Source: Zeimonas sp050187175 (lineage in GTDB: Bacteria; Pseudomonadota; Gammaproteobacteria; Burkholderiales; Burkholderiaceae_E). Taken from it: a stretch of DNA of 64,000 nucleotides. Location: positions 29,078-93,077 of the forward strand of contig JBFWXS010000015.1 in NCBI GenBank assembly GCA_050187175.1, in the 5' to 3' direction. A program made the position numbers and the translations under genes. The first letter of the stretch is position 1. Each line of letters begins with the position of its first letter. The notes beneath the pieces were generated by a model that saw only the letters and a program-made list of their open reading frames with translations, made no database searches and had not been told where the DNA came from. Of this stretch, positions 43,225-51,718 are shown one piece after another.

Positions 43225-45485
43225 CGCGGGCTCCGGCGCGCGACCTGTCGCCGCTGCTCGATCCGCGATCGGTCGTCGTGATCGGCGCCTCCGACGAGGT
43301 GACCAGAATCGGAGGCCGGCCGATCCAGCTCGCGCGCGAGTACGGCTATGCCGGGCAGATGGTCGCGGTCAATCCGAAGTACGGCACCGTCCAGGGCCTG
43401 CCCTGCTATCCGGACATCGATAGCGTGCCGACGGCTCCCGAGCTGGCGATCCTCGCCGTAGGCTCCAAGGACGTGCTGCCGCAGCTCGAGGCCTGCGCGC
43501 GCAAGGGCGTGCGGGCAGCGGTGATCTTCGCCGGCGGCTTCGCCGAAACCGCCACCGAAGCAGGCCGCGAGCTTCAGACGCGCCTGACCGAGCTGGCACG
43601 CAGAAGCTCGATGCTGATCGCCGGTCCGAACACGATAGGGCTGGTCAACGTCGCGGGCGAGGTCTACGCCACGTTCATGACGGCGATGCTCGAGAACCGG
43701 CCGCGGCTGGGCGAAGTGGCGCTGGTCGCACAAAGCGGCGGCGCCTGCATAGCGGTGTACAACGCGCTCGTGCGCCGCGGCGTCGGCTTCGACTACATCC
43801 TGAGCAGCGGCAACGAGGCCGACGTCGATTTCAACGACTTCCTCACACACGTCAGCGCCGACCCGCGTACGCGCGTCGTGGCCGGTTACGTCGAAGGACT
43901 CTCCGACGGCGCACGCTTCATCGAGCTGCTCGACGAGCTGGGCGCGCGCCGCCTGCCGGTGGCGATCTACAAGGTCGGCGAGACCCAGGCGGGCGCCGAC
44001 GCGGCAGCATCGCATACGGCACGGATGGCCGGCAGTCATCGCGTATTCCACGCGGCCCTGCATCAGCTCGGCGCCATGGCGGCCGACGACATGGAGCAGC
44101 TCGCCGAACTGGCCTACCTGGCCCGCTTCAGCGCGCGCAGCGCCGGTCTGCGCATGGGCATCCTGACGACTTCGGGCGCCTATGCGGCGATCCTCACCGA
44201 CAAGTTCATCGGCCGCGGGCTGCAGGTGCCTGCTCTCAGCGCAGCACTGCAGCAGCGGCTGCGGCCGCAGGTACCGGCATTCGCGACCGTCGCCAATCCG
44301 GTCGACATCACCGCCAATATCGTCAATTCGCTGGACGGATTCGAAGCGACGCTGGCAACGCTGCTGGCCACCGATGAACTGGATGCAGTGGTTCTGTTCT
44401 CGACCTCCAACCTGATCGACCGGCTGGCGCCGGCGATCTGCCGCGCGGCAAGCGCATCGCAGCGGCTGCTGGTAGTGCTGGTTACCGGCGACATCGGATC
44501 CGAGTCCTCGCTGGTCGCCAGCGGCGTACCGGTCTTCCACGACACCGGCCGCGGCGCCCAGGCGCTGGCCACGCTGGCGCACTGGCATGCGCATCATGCG
44601 CGTGGGCGGCGCTGGCAGGACCGCGGCCGGCGTGCTGGCGCTACCACTACGGCCGGCGCCGCCACCGCGGCCGGCAAGATCAGCACGATCAGCACGACCA
44701 GCACGACCGCCACGCCCGGCACGACCGCCACAGCCGATGCCTACCTCGCGGCCGCGGCGCGGCCGGTCATCCGCGCGGCGGCTTCGGCGGGCCGCACGCG
44801 GCTCAGCGAGCACGAGGGCAAGCAACTGCTGGCGGCCGCCGGCATCGCCGTGAACGCAGGCCGCGTCGCGACCTCGGCTGACGAAGCAGCCCTTGCCGCG
44901 CGGACGCTGGGCTGGCCGGTGGTGATGAAGGTGTCCTCGGCCGACATCGTCCACAAATCGGAAGCGGGCGGCGTGCGGCTAGGCATCGCCGACGCCGATC
45001 AAGCGCGGCTGTGCTACCGCGAGATCCTCGCGGCCGCATCGGCGGCGCATCCGGCCGCGCGCATCGACGGCGTACTCGTCGAGCCGCAGCAAGCACCCGG
45101 CATCGAGCTGCTGCTGTCGAGCCGGCACGATCCGCTGTTCGGACCGGTGATCTCAGTCGGTCTGGGCGGCACCACCGCCGAACTGTTTGCCGACGTGTCG
45201 GTGCGGCTGCTGCCGATCGACGAAACCGACGCGCGCGAGATGCTGCACGAACTTCGCATGCACCCGCTGCTGGCGGGCTATCGCGGCGCCCCGCCGGCCG
45301 ATGAAGACGCGATCGTCGCTGCGATGACGCGCCTGTCCGCGCTAACGATAGCGTGCTCCGACAGCATCGCCGAAATCGAGATCAATCCGCTGATCGCTCA
45401 GCCACGCGGCGGCGGCGCCGCCGCCGTCGACTGCGTCGTGCTGCTGCATGAGTCCCCGGCGGCCCAGACGACAGGACAGCCATGA
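43221..45485 (+). CDS. NDP-forming acyl-CoA synthetase (ACD family)
   Basis: A 754-residue single-chain acyl-CoA synthetase of the acetate-CoA ligase (ADP-forming) type. The domains in order are CoA-binding (SVVVIGASDEVTRIGG), succinyl-CoA-ligase-like flavodoxin (LVAQSGGACIAVYNALVRRG), a second such domain with the phosphorylatable His in ASHTARMAG, a low-complexity Thr/Ala linker encoded by 9-bp repeats (about residues 475-515), and a C-terminal ATP-grasp domain (LSEHEGKQLLAAAGI, GWPVVMKVSSADIVHKSEAGGV). It interconverts acyl-CoA and acid with ADP/ATP, or forms the CoA ester. It starts by ATGA overlap with the crotonase gene and ends by ATGA overlap with the amidohydrolase gene. Confidence 0.9.
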   Translation: MTRAPARDLSPLLDPRSVVVIGASDEVTRIGGRPIQLAREYGYAGQMVAVNPKYGTVQGLPCYPDIDSVPTAPELAILAVGSKDVLPQLEACARKGVRAAVIFAGGFAETATEAGRELQTRLTELARRSSMLIAGPNTIGLVNVAGEVYATFMTAMLENRPRLGEVALVAQSGGACIAVYNALVRRGVGFDYILSSGNEADVDFNDFLTHVSADPRTRVVAGYVEGLSDGARFIELLDELGARRLPVAIYKVGETQAGADAAASHTARMAGSHRVFHAALHQLGAMAADDMEQLAELAYLARFSARSAGLRMGILTTSGAYAAILTDKFIGRGLQVPALSAALQQRLRPQVPAFATVANPVDITANIVNSLDGFEATLATLLATDELDAVVLFSTSNLIDRLAPAICRAASASQRLLVVLVTGDIGSESSLVASGVPVFHDTGRGAQALATLAHWHAHHARGRRWQDRGRRAGATTTAGAATAAGKISTISTTSTTATPGTTATADAYLAAAARPVIRAAASAGRTRLSEHEGKQLLAAAGIAVNAGRVATSADEAALAARTLGWPVVMKVSSADIVHKSEAGGVRLGIADADQARLCYREILAAASAAHPAARIDGVLVEPQQAPGIELLLSSRHDPLFGPVISVGLGGTTAELFADVSVRLLPIDETDAREMLHELRMHPLLAGYRGAPPADEDAIVAAMTRLSALTIACSDSIAEIEINPLIAQPRGGGAAAVDCVVLLHESPAAQTTGQP
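44682..44735. repeat. Degenerate 9-bp tandem repeat in the acyl-CoA synthetase linker
   Basis: Units atcagcacg, atcagcacg, accagcacg, accgccacg and further decayed copies encode STT/TAT tripeptides in the interdomain linker. All copies are in frame. Confidence 0.8.
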
Positions 45486-46351
45486 CCCGCTTCATCGACT
45501 TCAGCAGCAAACCGCCGACGCCCGCATTCCAGGACGGCGCCGGCCACATGGCGCACTACGAACAGGTCTACGACTCGACCAAGAGCGCGACCCGCAAGCC
45601 CGACCAGGCCGCCGACGCGGCGCTGGCAGCCTACCTCGACACCTACGAGCGGCTCGGCGCCCGACACGTGATCCTGCGCGGCCGCGATCTGCGCAGCTCG
45701 TTCGGCACGCACGTCAGCAACGAATCGGTGGCAGCGTTCTGCCGTGAGCACGGGCCGCGCTTCATCGGCTTCGCCGGCGTCGACCCGGCGCGCGGCATGG
45801 CCGCCGTGCGCGATCTCGAACATGCGGTGCGCGAGCTCGGCATGAAGGGGCTGAACCTGCCCTGCTTCGAGCTGAAGATCGCGATCAACGACGCGCGGCT
45901 GTATCCACTGTACGCCAAGTGCATCGAGCTCGACATTCCGGTGGCTCTGCACTGCGGCGTGAACTTCGCACCGCAGGCGCCGATCCGCAACAGCCATCCG
46001 ATGCTGCTCGACGAGGTCATGGTGCACTTCCCCGAGCTGCGCGTGCTCGCCGGTCCGCCGGGCTGGCCATGGATCAACGACCTGATCGCCGTGGCCTGGC
46101 GGCACGCGAATGTGCATATCGGCCTGATGGCGGTGCGGCCGAGGTATCTGGACGTGCCGAACAGCGGCTACGAGTCGCTGCTGCAGTACGGCAGCACCGT
46201 GCTGAAGGACCGCATCATCGTCGGTTCAGCGTTTCCGCTGATGTCGGTCGAGCAGGCGCTCGCCGACGTCGAGGCGCTGCCGCTGAGCGAGCCGATCCGG
46301 CAGAAATGGCTGCACGACAACGCCGCGCGTTTCCTGAGACTCGACGACTGA
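45482..46351 (+). CDS. Amidohydrolase_2-family protein with missing metal ligands
   Basis: A 289-residue amidohydrolase-fold protein. The barrel is recognisable: GVDPARGMAAVRDLEHAVRELGMKGLNL, then IPVALHCGVNF, LRVLAGPPGWPWINDLI and RIIVGSAFPLMS. Of the usual metal ligands only His157 (LHCG) remains. The N-terminal HxH is Ser8/Lys10 (FIDFSSK), the AHxG histidine is Gly191, and the Asp of GSD is Ala250. A metal-dependent hydrolase is therefore unlikely; it may be a structural or metal-free catalyst. It overlaps the synthetase gene (ATGA) and precedes a Bug gene by 58 bases. Confidence 0.82.
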   Translation: MTRFIDFSSKPPTPAFQDGAGHMAHYEQVYDSTKSATRKPDQAADAALAAYLDTYERLGARHVILRGRDLRSSFGTHVSNESVAAFCREHGPRFIGFAGVDPARGMAAVRDLEHAVRELGMKGLNLPCFELKIAINDARLYPLYAKCIELDIPVALHCGVNFAPQAPIRNSHPMLLDEVMVHFPELRVLAGPPGWPWINDLIAVAWRHANVHIGLMAVRPRYLDVPNSGYESLLQYGSTVLKDRIIVGSAFPLMSVEQALADVEALPLSEPIRQKWLHDNAARFLRLDD

Positions 46352-46409
46352 ACGCGCCAGACAGAGCTTTCCCGAACACACCCCAACAAACGTAACAGGA
46401 GATGCAGCA

Positions 46410-47405
46410 ATGAAAACCCGACGCTTCCGACTCAAGCTCTGCGCCGCGCTGGCTTCGGCCGCCGTGCTCGGCCTGATCACCGGCCAGTCCGCGCACGCCC
46501 AAGGCGACGCCTATCCGCACAAGACCGTACGCGTCGTCATCGGCTATCCGCCGGGCGGCACCACCGACATCGTCGGCCGGCTGGTCGCGCGCGAGCTGGA
46601 GCGTGAACTCAAGCAGAGCTTCATCATCGACAACCGCGCCGGCGCCAGCGGCCAGATCGGCTCGGACCTGGTGGCCAAGGCTGCGCCGGACGGCTACACG
46701 CTGCTGTTCACGATCGGCAGCCATACCATCCTGCCCGCGCTGAACAAGCAGTTGCCGTATGACGTCGTCAAGGATTTCAGCGCGGTCGCGATGGTCGGCA
46801 CCTCGCCGAACATGATCCTCGTGCGCGCCGACCATCCGGCCCGCACGCTGGCCGCTCTGGTCGCGCAGGCGCGTGCCAAGCCCGGCCAGCTGAACTACGC
46901 CACGCCGGGCATCGGTACGACGACGCACATCACGGCCGCGATGTTCGAGCGCGCCAGCGGCGTCAAGCTGAACCACGTGCCGTACAAGGGATCGCCGCAG
47001 GTCGGCCAGGCGCTGCTGGCCGGCGAAGTGCCGCTCGCGCTGGGCTCCATCATCTCCGCCGGACAGATGGTGCGCGACGGCCGCGCCCGCGCGCTGGCCA
47101 TCGTGGGGCCGAAGCGCTCGCCGCTGCTGCCGGACGTACCGACCTTCGACGAGGCCAATGCCGGAAAAGTGCTGGGCGACAACTGGCTCGGCCTGCTCGG
47201 CCCGGCGGGTCTGCCGCCGGCTGTGGTTGACCGCCTGAGCAAGGCGATCGCCTCGATGCTCGCCCGCGAGGAGTTCCGCGATCAGCTGCGCGCGCAGGGC
47301 GTGCAGCCTTCGGCACAGGGCCCTGCCGAGTTCGCGCGAACGATTCGCGACGAAGTGGACGCATATCGCGAGCTTGCCAATGCGATCGACCTGAAATCGC
47401 AGTGA
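46410..47405 (+). CDS. Bug/TctC-type periplasmic solute receptor
   Basis: A 331-residue receptor with a signal peptide (about 30 residues, ending AHAQ) and the Bug signature YPHKTVRVVIGYPPGGTTD. Family segments IIDNRAGASGQIGSDLV, LNYATPGIGTTTHITAAMF and NHVPYKGSPQVGQALLAGEV are clear. It is the last gene of the crotonase-synthetase-amidohydrolase operon and probably captures that pathway's substrate. A GC-rich hairpin (47424-47446) follows 18 bases after the stop. Confidence 0.92.
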   Translation: MKTRRFRLKLCAALASAAVLGLITGQSAHAQGDAYPHKTVRVVIGYPPGGTTDIVGRLVARELERELKQSFIIDNRAGASGQIGSDLVAKAAPDGYTLLFTIGSHTILPALNKQLPYDVVKDFSAVAMVGTSPNMILVRADHPARTLAALVAQARAKPGQLNYATPGIGTTTHITAAMFERASGVKLNHVPYKGSPQVGQALLAGEVPLALGSIISAGQMVRDGRARALAIVGPKRSPLLPDVPTFDEANAGKVLGDNWLGLLGPAGLPPAVVDRLSKAIASMLAREEFRDQLRAQGVQPSAQGPAEFARTIRDEVDAYRELANAIDLKSQ

Positions 47406-47423
47406 GGGCCGGCCGCCGGCAGA

Positions 47424-47446
47424 GCGCGGCCGATCACCGGCCGCGC
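47424..47446. terminator. Candidate bidirectional terminator hairpin
   Basis: GCGCGGCC - 7-base loop - GGCCGCGC, a perfect 8-base stem in the gap between the convergent Bug and NO reductase genes. No T-tract follows on either side, so the position rather than the sequence supports the call. Confidence 0.45.
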
Positions 47447-47505
47447 AGCCAGGGCGCCTCGCCGTCGCAGCGGCGACCTCGCTCGGGGGCCCAAGCCCCG
47501 ATCGC

Positions 47506-49836
47506 CTACCGCTGCGCCGCCTCAGCCGGTACCCGTCGGCCGACCCCCGACCGCGGCCGCACCCACAGCCGCAACACGAACCATGTCAAGGCCAGCGCTC
47601 CGAGGCTGAACACCACGTCCCCGGGCACCCGCATCCAGACCAGCAAGTCCACGATCGGCTTCTGCATGAACTCGGCCGAACGCGCATACCAGTAGCCATG
47701 CTCGATGGCAGCCAGCAGCTGCAAGGTACCCAGCGGCAGCAAGGTGAGCACGGCCATCAGCGCGAGGCCGATGTTCAGCGTCCAGAAGCTGAAGCGCAGC
47801 AGCTTCTCGTTCCACACCTCGTCGGGCCGCAGCCCGCGCACGCAGAACAGAACCAGCGCGATGCCGAGCATGCCGTACACGCCGAACAGCGCCGTGTGTC
47901 CGTGCAGCGGCGTGAGGTTCAGCCCTTGCATGTAGTACAGCGACAGCGGCGGATTGATCAGGAAGCCGAACAGTCCGGCGCCGACCAGATTCCAGAACGA
48001 GACGGCCAGGAAGAAATAGATCGGCCAGCGGTAGCGCTGCATCCAGCTGGCGGCATTGCCCAGCCGATACGTGTGATACGCCTCGAAGCCCAGGTAGGCC
48101 AGCGGCACCACTTCGAGCGCGCTGAAGCTCGCGCCCAGTGCGATCACCGCGGTCGGGCTGCCGACGAAGTACAGATGATGCAGCGTGCCGATCACCCCGC
48201 CGGTCATGAACACGATGGTCGCGAACAGCACGGCCACGGCGGCGGTCGAAGCGCGCAGTAGGCCCAGCTTGGTGAAGATCAGCGCGATCACCGCGGTGGC
48301 GAAGACCTCGAAGAAGCCCTCCACCCACAGGTGCACCAGCCACCAGCGCCAGTACTCGACCACTGAGATGTGCGAATGCTCGCGCCACATCAGCCCCGAT
48401 GCGTAGAACACGCCGATGGCAACCGTGGCCAGGAACAGCAGGCCGACGATCGCCTTCGATTCGTTCGCCGGCCCGCGCAGTATCGGCCACAGCGAACGTC
48501 CGACCAGCGTCAGCCACAGCAGCAGCCCGATGAACAGGAAGATCTGCCAGAAGCGGCCGATATCCGCGTACTCCCAGCCCTGGTGACCGAACCAGAAGTT
48601 GTAGTCGAGGCCGAGCTTCTGCATGACGGCCAGCCACTGGCCGGCGAAGGCGCCGACCACGATGACGAGCAGACAGACGAACAGCACGTTGACGCCCAGC
48701 CGCTGCAGCGGCGGCTCGTAGCCCGACATGGCCGGCCCGATGTACAGCCCGGTTCCGAGCCAGGCGGTGGCGATCCACAGCACGGCGAGCTGCGTGTGCC
48801 AGGTCCGCGTGATCGAGTACGGCAGCACCTCGGCCAGCGCGACGCCGTAGGCCTCCTGCCCTTCGATCTGATAGTGCGCCGTCATCGCGCCCAGCCCGAT
48901 CTGCACCAAAAACAGCACGAGCACCAGCCAGAAGTACTTGGCCGTGGCACGCATCGACGGCGTGACCTTCAGTGCGGCCAATGGATCGTGCTCCGGCACC
49001 GTGTGCCGATCATCCTCGCCGTGCGTGACCGCGTGATGCCAGCCGAGTACGGCGATGCCCGCGATCAGGAACAGCACGCTGAATGCGGACCAGACCCAGG
49101 TGCTGGGCGGCGGCACGTTGCCCACCAGCGGTTCGGCCGGCCAGTTGTTCGTGTAGGTGACCTGCTTGGGTTGAAGCACCGGTCGGTCGGGGGACAGCAC
49201 GTCGGCTGCGGCCACGGGCCGCTCCGTCGTCGCCGCCCACGCCGTCCACCAGAAGAACGCGCTGAGTGTCCGGCGATGCTCGGCATCGGGCACCGTATCG
49301 TTCTTCATCGCATAGGCTTCGCGGAGCTCCTGCGTCTCCGGCGCGTTGCCGAACAGACTGACGTAGTGCTGCGCGACCTGCGCAATGGCCGCGGCGCGGT
49401 CGGCGCTCAGGGTGATCGTGCCGGTGGCGGCGTCGTAGCTGTTATGCCGCATCATCCGCTGCAAGCGGCCCTGCAGCGCGGACTGGACGTCCGGTTCGAG
49501 CTTCGCATAACTGCTGCCGCCATGCTCGGCGGCGGCCCAGCGATCCAGGATGGCAACGGCCTCGCGATGCAGCCAGTCGGCGCTCCAGTCGGGCGCGACA
49601 TAGGCGCCGTGGCCCCAGATCGAACCGAGCTGCATGCCGCCGATCGACTGCCAGACCTGGCGGCCCCTCTCGATATCGGCCCGCGTATAGATCGACCGCC
49701 CCTCGTCGGCCACGACGACGCGCTCCGGCATCGGCGCCGCGTTGCGCTGAATCTGCGCACCCGACCATAGCAGGACGGAGAACGATGCAATCAAGAGTAC
49801 TGCCAGCGCCAACCACAACTTGCGAGTGTTGCCCAC
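47506..49836 (-). CDS. norB: Quinol-dependent nitric oxide reductase (qNOR)
   Basis: A 776-residue single-subunit NO reductase (2 NO + quinol to N2O) of the inner membrane. After one N-terminal helix, a periplasmic cytochrome-c-like domain without a CxxCH haem site (typical of qNOR) spans about residues 35-230. Then come some 13 helices with haem and FeB ligands: HTQLAVLWIATAWLG, WLVHLWVEGFFEVFAT, GTLHHLYFVG, and HGHTALFGVYGML near the C-terminus. It detoxifies NO or takes part in denitrification. It stands alone and is divergent from sdhC across 260 bases that contain an AT-rich stretch (49970-50000). I could not identify a convincing NsrR, NorR or FNR-type site there. Confidence 0.93.
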   Translation of the reverse strand: MGNTRKLWLALAVLLIASFSVLLWSGAQIQRNAAPMPERVVVADEGRSIYTRADIERGRQVWQSIGGMQLGSIWGHGAYVAPDWSADWLHREAVAILDRWAAAEHGGSSYAKLEPDVQSALQGRLQRMMRHNSYDAATGTITLSADRAAAIAQVAQHYVSLFGNAPETQELREAYAMKNDTVPDAEHRRTLSAFFWWTAWAATTERPVAAADVLSPDRPVLQPKQVTYTNNWPAEPLVGNVPPPSTWVWSAFSVLFLIAGIAVLGWHHAVTHGEDDRHTVPEHDPLAALKVTPSMRATAKYFWLVLVLFLVQIGLGAMTAHYQIEGQEAYGVALAEVLPYSITRTWHTQLAVLWIATAWLGTGLYIGPAMSGYEPPLQRLGVNVLFVCLLVIVVGAFAGQWLAVMQKLGLDYNFWFGHQGWEYADIGRFWQIFLFIGLLLWLTLVGRSLWPILRGPANESKAIVGLLFLATVAIGVFYASGLMWREHSHISVVEYWRWWLVHLWVEGFFEVFATAVIALIFTKLGLLRASTAAVAVLFATIVFMTGGVIGTLHHLYFVGSPTAVIALGASFSALEVVPLAYLGFEAYHTYRLGNAASWMQRYRWPIYFFLAVSFWNLVGAGLFGFLINPPLSLYYMQGLNLTPLHGHTALFGVYGMLGIALVLFCVRGLRPDEVWNEKLLRFSFWTLNIGLALMAVLTLLPLGTLQLLAAIEHGYWYARSAEFMQKPIVDLLVWMRVPGDVVFSLGALALTWFVLRLWVRPRSGVGRRVPAEAAQR

Positions 49837-50096
49837 GGTGTCTCCTTTCTGGCAAAGCAGCGGAAGAAACTACGCTCACGGACCCTGGATGGATGCAGCG
49901 CATGCTCTGCCGAAGACGGCGGAAGCGTCGGCAGCCGCCCGGCTGGCACCTGTCCATTGCAGGCGCCTAGGCATATTATTCATTCTATAGTCATGTTTTG
50001 ATTCCGACGAGCCCCTCTCCCGCCTTCCTTCCGGACCTTTTTGCAGGAGCGCGCAATGACCAGCATGCGACATGCCTGTGATCGACGGATTCGCCT
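49837..50096. other. Divergent intergenic region of qNOR and sdhCDB
   Basis: The 260 bases hold no gene. A short AT-rich patch (about 49973-50000, with catattattc and tatagtcatg) is the likely site of both promoters. It has partial dyad symmetry but fits no named regulator consensus well. Confidence 0.4.
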
Positions 50097-50492
50097 ATGA
50101 GCAGCGGCGCCGCTCCCGCTGTCCGGCCGCGATTCCTGCGGCTCATAGACATCCGCTTCCCGGTCGGCGCCATCGCATCGATCGGACATCGGCTCTCCGG
50201 CCTGCTGATGGCAGCCGCCTTGCCGCTGCTGCCGCTGCTGCTGGACCGGTCGCTGCGCAGCCGGCAGCAGTACGAAGCGCTGGCCGACGGCTGGCGGTCG
50301 GCATGGTTCGCGCCGCTCGAGTTCCTGCTGATCTGGGCCGTCCTGCATCACGTGCTGGCCGGCATCAGGCACCTGCTGATGGACATCGGCATCGGCACCG
50401 ACCTGCGCCACGCGCGGGCCAGCGCCCGCGCCGTGCTCGCGCTTGCATTCATCGCGGCAGCCGCGCTGGCCGCGTGGCGCAGATGGCCATGA
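50097..50492 (+). CDS. sdhC: Succinate dehydrogenase cytochrome b subunit SdhC-like
   Basis: A 131-residue membrane anchor with three helices. FPVGAIASIGHRLSGLLMAAALP contains the SxxHRxSG motif of the quinone site, and LIWAVLHHVLAGIRHLLMD contains the conserved haem-ligand His region. It is the first gene of an sdhC-sdhD-sdhB set. The succinate dehydrogenase complex oxidises succinate and reduces ubiquinone at the inner membrane. No catalytic flavoprotein gene (sdhA) is present in the set. Confidence 0.85.
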   Translation: MSSGAAPAVRPRFLRLIDIRFPVGAIASIGHRLSGLLMAAALPLLPLLLDRSLRSRQQYEALADGWRSAWFAPLEFLLIWAVLHHVLAGIRHLLMDIGIGTDLRHARASARAVLALAFIAAAALAAWRRWP

Positions 50493-50508
50493 TCCGGAGG
50501 AATCGACA

Positions 50509-50853
50509 ATGAGACAGCTCAGCGGGCAACGCGCCTGGCTGCTGCAGCGGGTCAGCGCACTGATGCTGCTGCTGGCCGCGCTGGCATTCGTGCTGTTTGC
50601 GCTGCTTGCTCCGCGCCCCGACTGGCGCGCATGGCAGGCATTCGTCGCACACCCGCTGGGTGCAAGCTGCCTGGTGGGTTTTGCCTTGGCAATCGCCATC
50701 CATGCGTGGGTGGGCGTACGCGACATCCTGCTCGACTACGTTCATCGAACCGGCCTGAGACTGGCGCTGCTTGCCGCGGTGGCCGGCATCATCATCTTCA
50801 CGCTGCTATGGGTGCTGCTGATCGTCGCGCGGGTTTCGCTCGCGCCCTTGTGA
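50509..50853 (+). CDS. sdhD: Succinate dehydrogenase membrane anchor SdhD-like
   Basis: A 114-residue anchor subunit with three helices. AWLLQRVSALMLLLAALAFV at the N-terminus and ALAIAIHAWVGVRDILLDYV (haem-ligand His and quinone-site region) match SdhD. CGGAGG lies eight bases before the ATG. It follows sdhC by 16 bases and precedes sdhB by 36. Confidence 0.85.
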   Translation: MRQLSGQRAWLLQRVSALMLLLAALAFVLFALLAPRPDWRAWQAFVAHPLGASCLVGFALAIAIHAWVGVRDILLDYVHRTGLRLALLAAVAGIIIFTLLWVLLIVARVSLAPL

Positions 50854-50889
50854 GCGGCCGGCGGACAGGACACGAAGAAGGAACGCCGC

Positions 50890-51585
50890 ATGCGGTTCGA
50901 GGTATATCGATACGATCCGGACGTCGACGAGCGCCCGCGGATGCAGGCCTACGATCTGCCGGCATCGGACGGCGACCACATGCTGCTCGACGCGCTGATG
51001 CGGCTCAAGCAGATGGACGACAGCCTGTCGTTTCGCCGCTCATGCCGTGAAGGTGTCTGCGGCTCGGATGCGATGAACATCAACGGCCGCAACGGGCTGG
51101 CCTGCATACAGCCGCTGAGCGAGCTCAAGGAGCCTGTCGTCCTGCGGCCGCTGCCCGGCTTCCCGGTGATCCGCGATCTGATCGTGGACATGACGCAGTT
51201 CTTCACGCACTACCTGGAAATCCGCCCATACCTGATCAACGACGAGCCGCCGCCCGAGCGCGAGCGCCTGCAGGCGCCGGAAGCGCGCGACTCGCTGAAC
51301 GGACTGTACGAATGCATCCTGTGCGCCTGCTGCAGCAGCTTCTGTCCCTCGTACTGGTGGAACCCCGACAAGTTCGTCGGGCCTGCCGGCCTGCTGCAGG
51401 CCTACCGCTTCATCGCCGACAGCCGCGACACCGCCACCGCCGAGCGGCTGGACTATCTCGATGACGTCTACCGTTTGTACCGCTGCCGCACGATCATGAA
51501 CTGCACCGAGGTCTGTCCCAAGCAGCTCAGTCCGTCGCGGGCGATCGAGAAGATACGGCTGGCCTTGACTAGGCGCTCGGTCTGA
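50890..51585 (+). CDS. sdhB: Succinate dehydrogenase iron-sulfur subunit SdhB
   Basis: A 231-residue iron-sulfur protein. The [2Fe-2S] ligands are Cys52, Cys57, Asp60 and Cys72 (SCREGVCGSDAMNINGRNGLAC); the Asp for the third Cys is as in E. coli SdhB. The [4Fe-4S] and [3Fe-4S] motifs are ECILCACCSSFCPSYWW and CRTIMNCTEVCPK. It transfers electrons from the flavoprotein to the quinone in SdhC/SdhD. In standard operons sdhA stands between sdhD and sdhB; here it is missing. The set may share a distant SdhA or be a second copy. Confidence 0.92.
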   Translation: MRFEVYRYDPDVDERPRMQAYDLPASDGDHMLLDALMRLKQMDDSLSFRRSCREGVCGSDAMNINGRNGLACIQPLSELKEPVVLRPLPGFPVIRDLIVDMTQFFTHYLEIRPYLINDEPPPERERLQAPEARDSLNGLYECILCACCSSFCPSYWWNPDKFVGPAGLLQAYRFIADSRDTATAERLDYLDDVYRLYRCRTIMNCTEVCPKQLSPSRAIEKIRLALTRRSV

Positions 51586-51718
51586 ATCGGGCGACGGGCC
51601 CCGCAGCGGGACGCCGGCGTACGAACCGCGCCGCACATGTCGACCGGCCCCTTCTGTCGCGTCCTCCTCCCCGGCAAGGTAGGCTAGCAAGCTCGATGTG
51701 CTCGGAACGACGCAGACA

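Noticed and set aside
43134..44954. A 606-codon minus-strand open frame
   Set aside because: Antisense shadow of the crotonase and acyl-CoA synthetase genes; no domain matches.
49973..50000. NsrR, NorR or FNR-type site upstream of the NO reductase gene
   Set aside because: The AT-rich patch has only partial symmetry and does not match any of these consensus sequences well enough to name a regulator.
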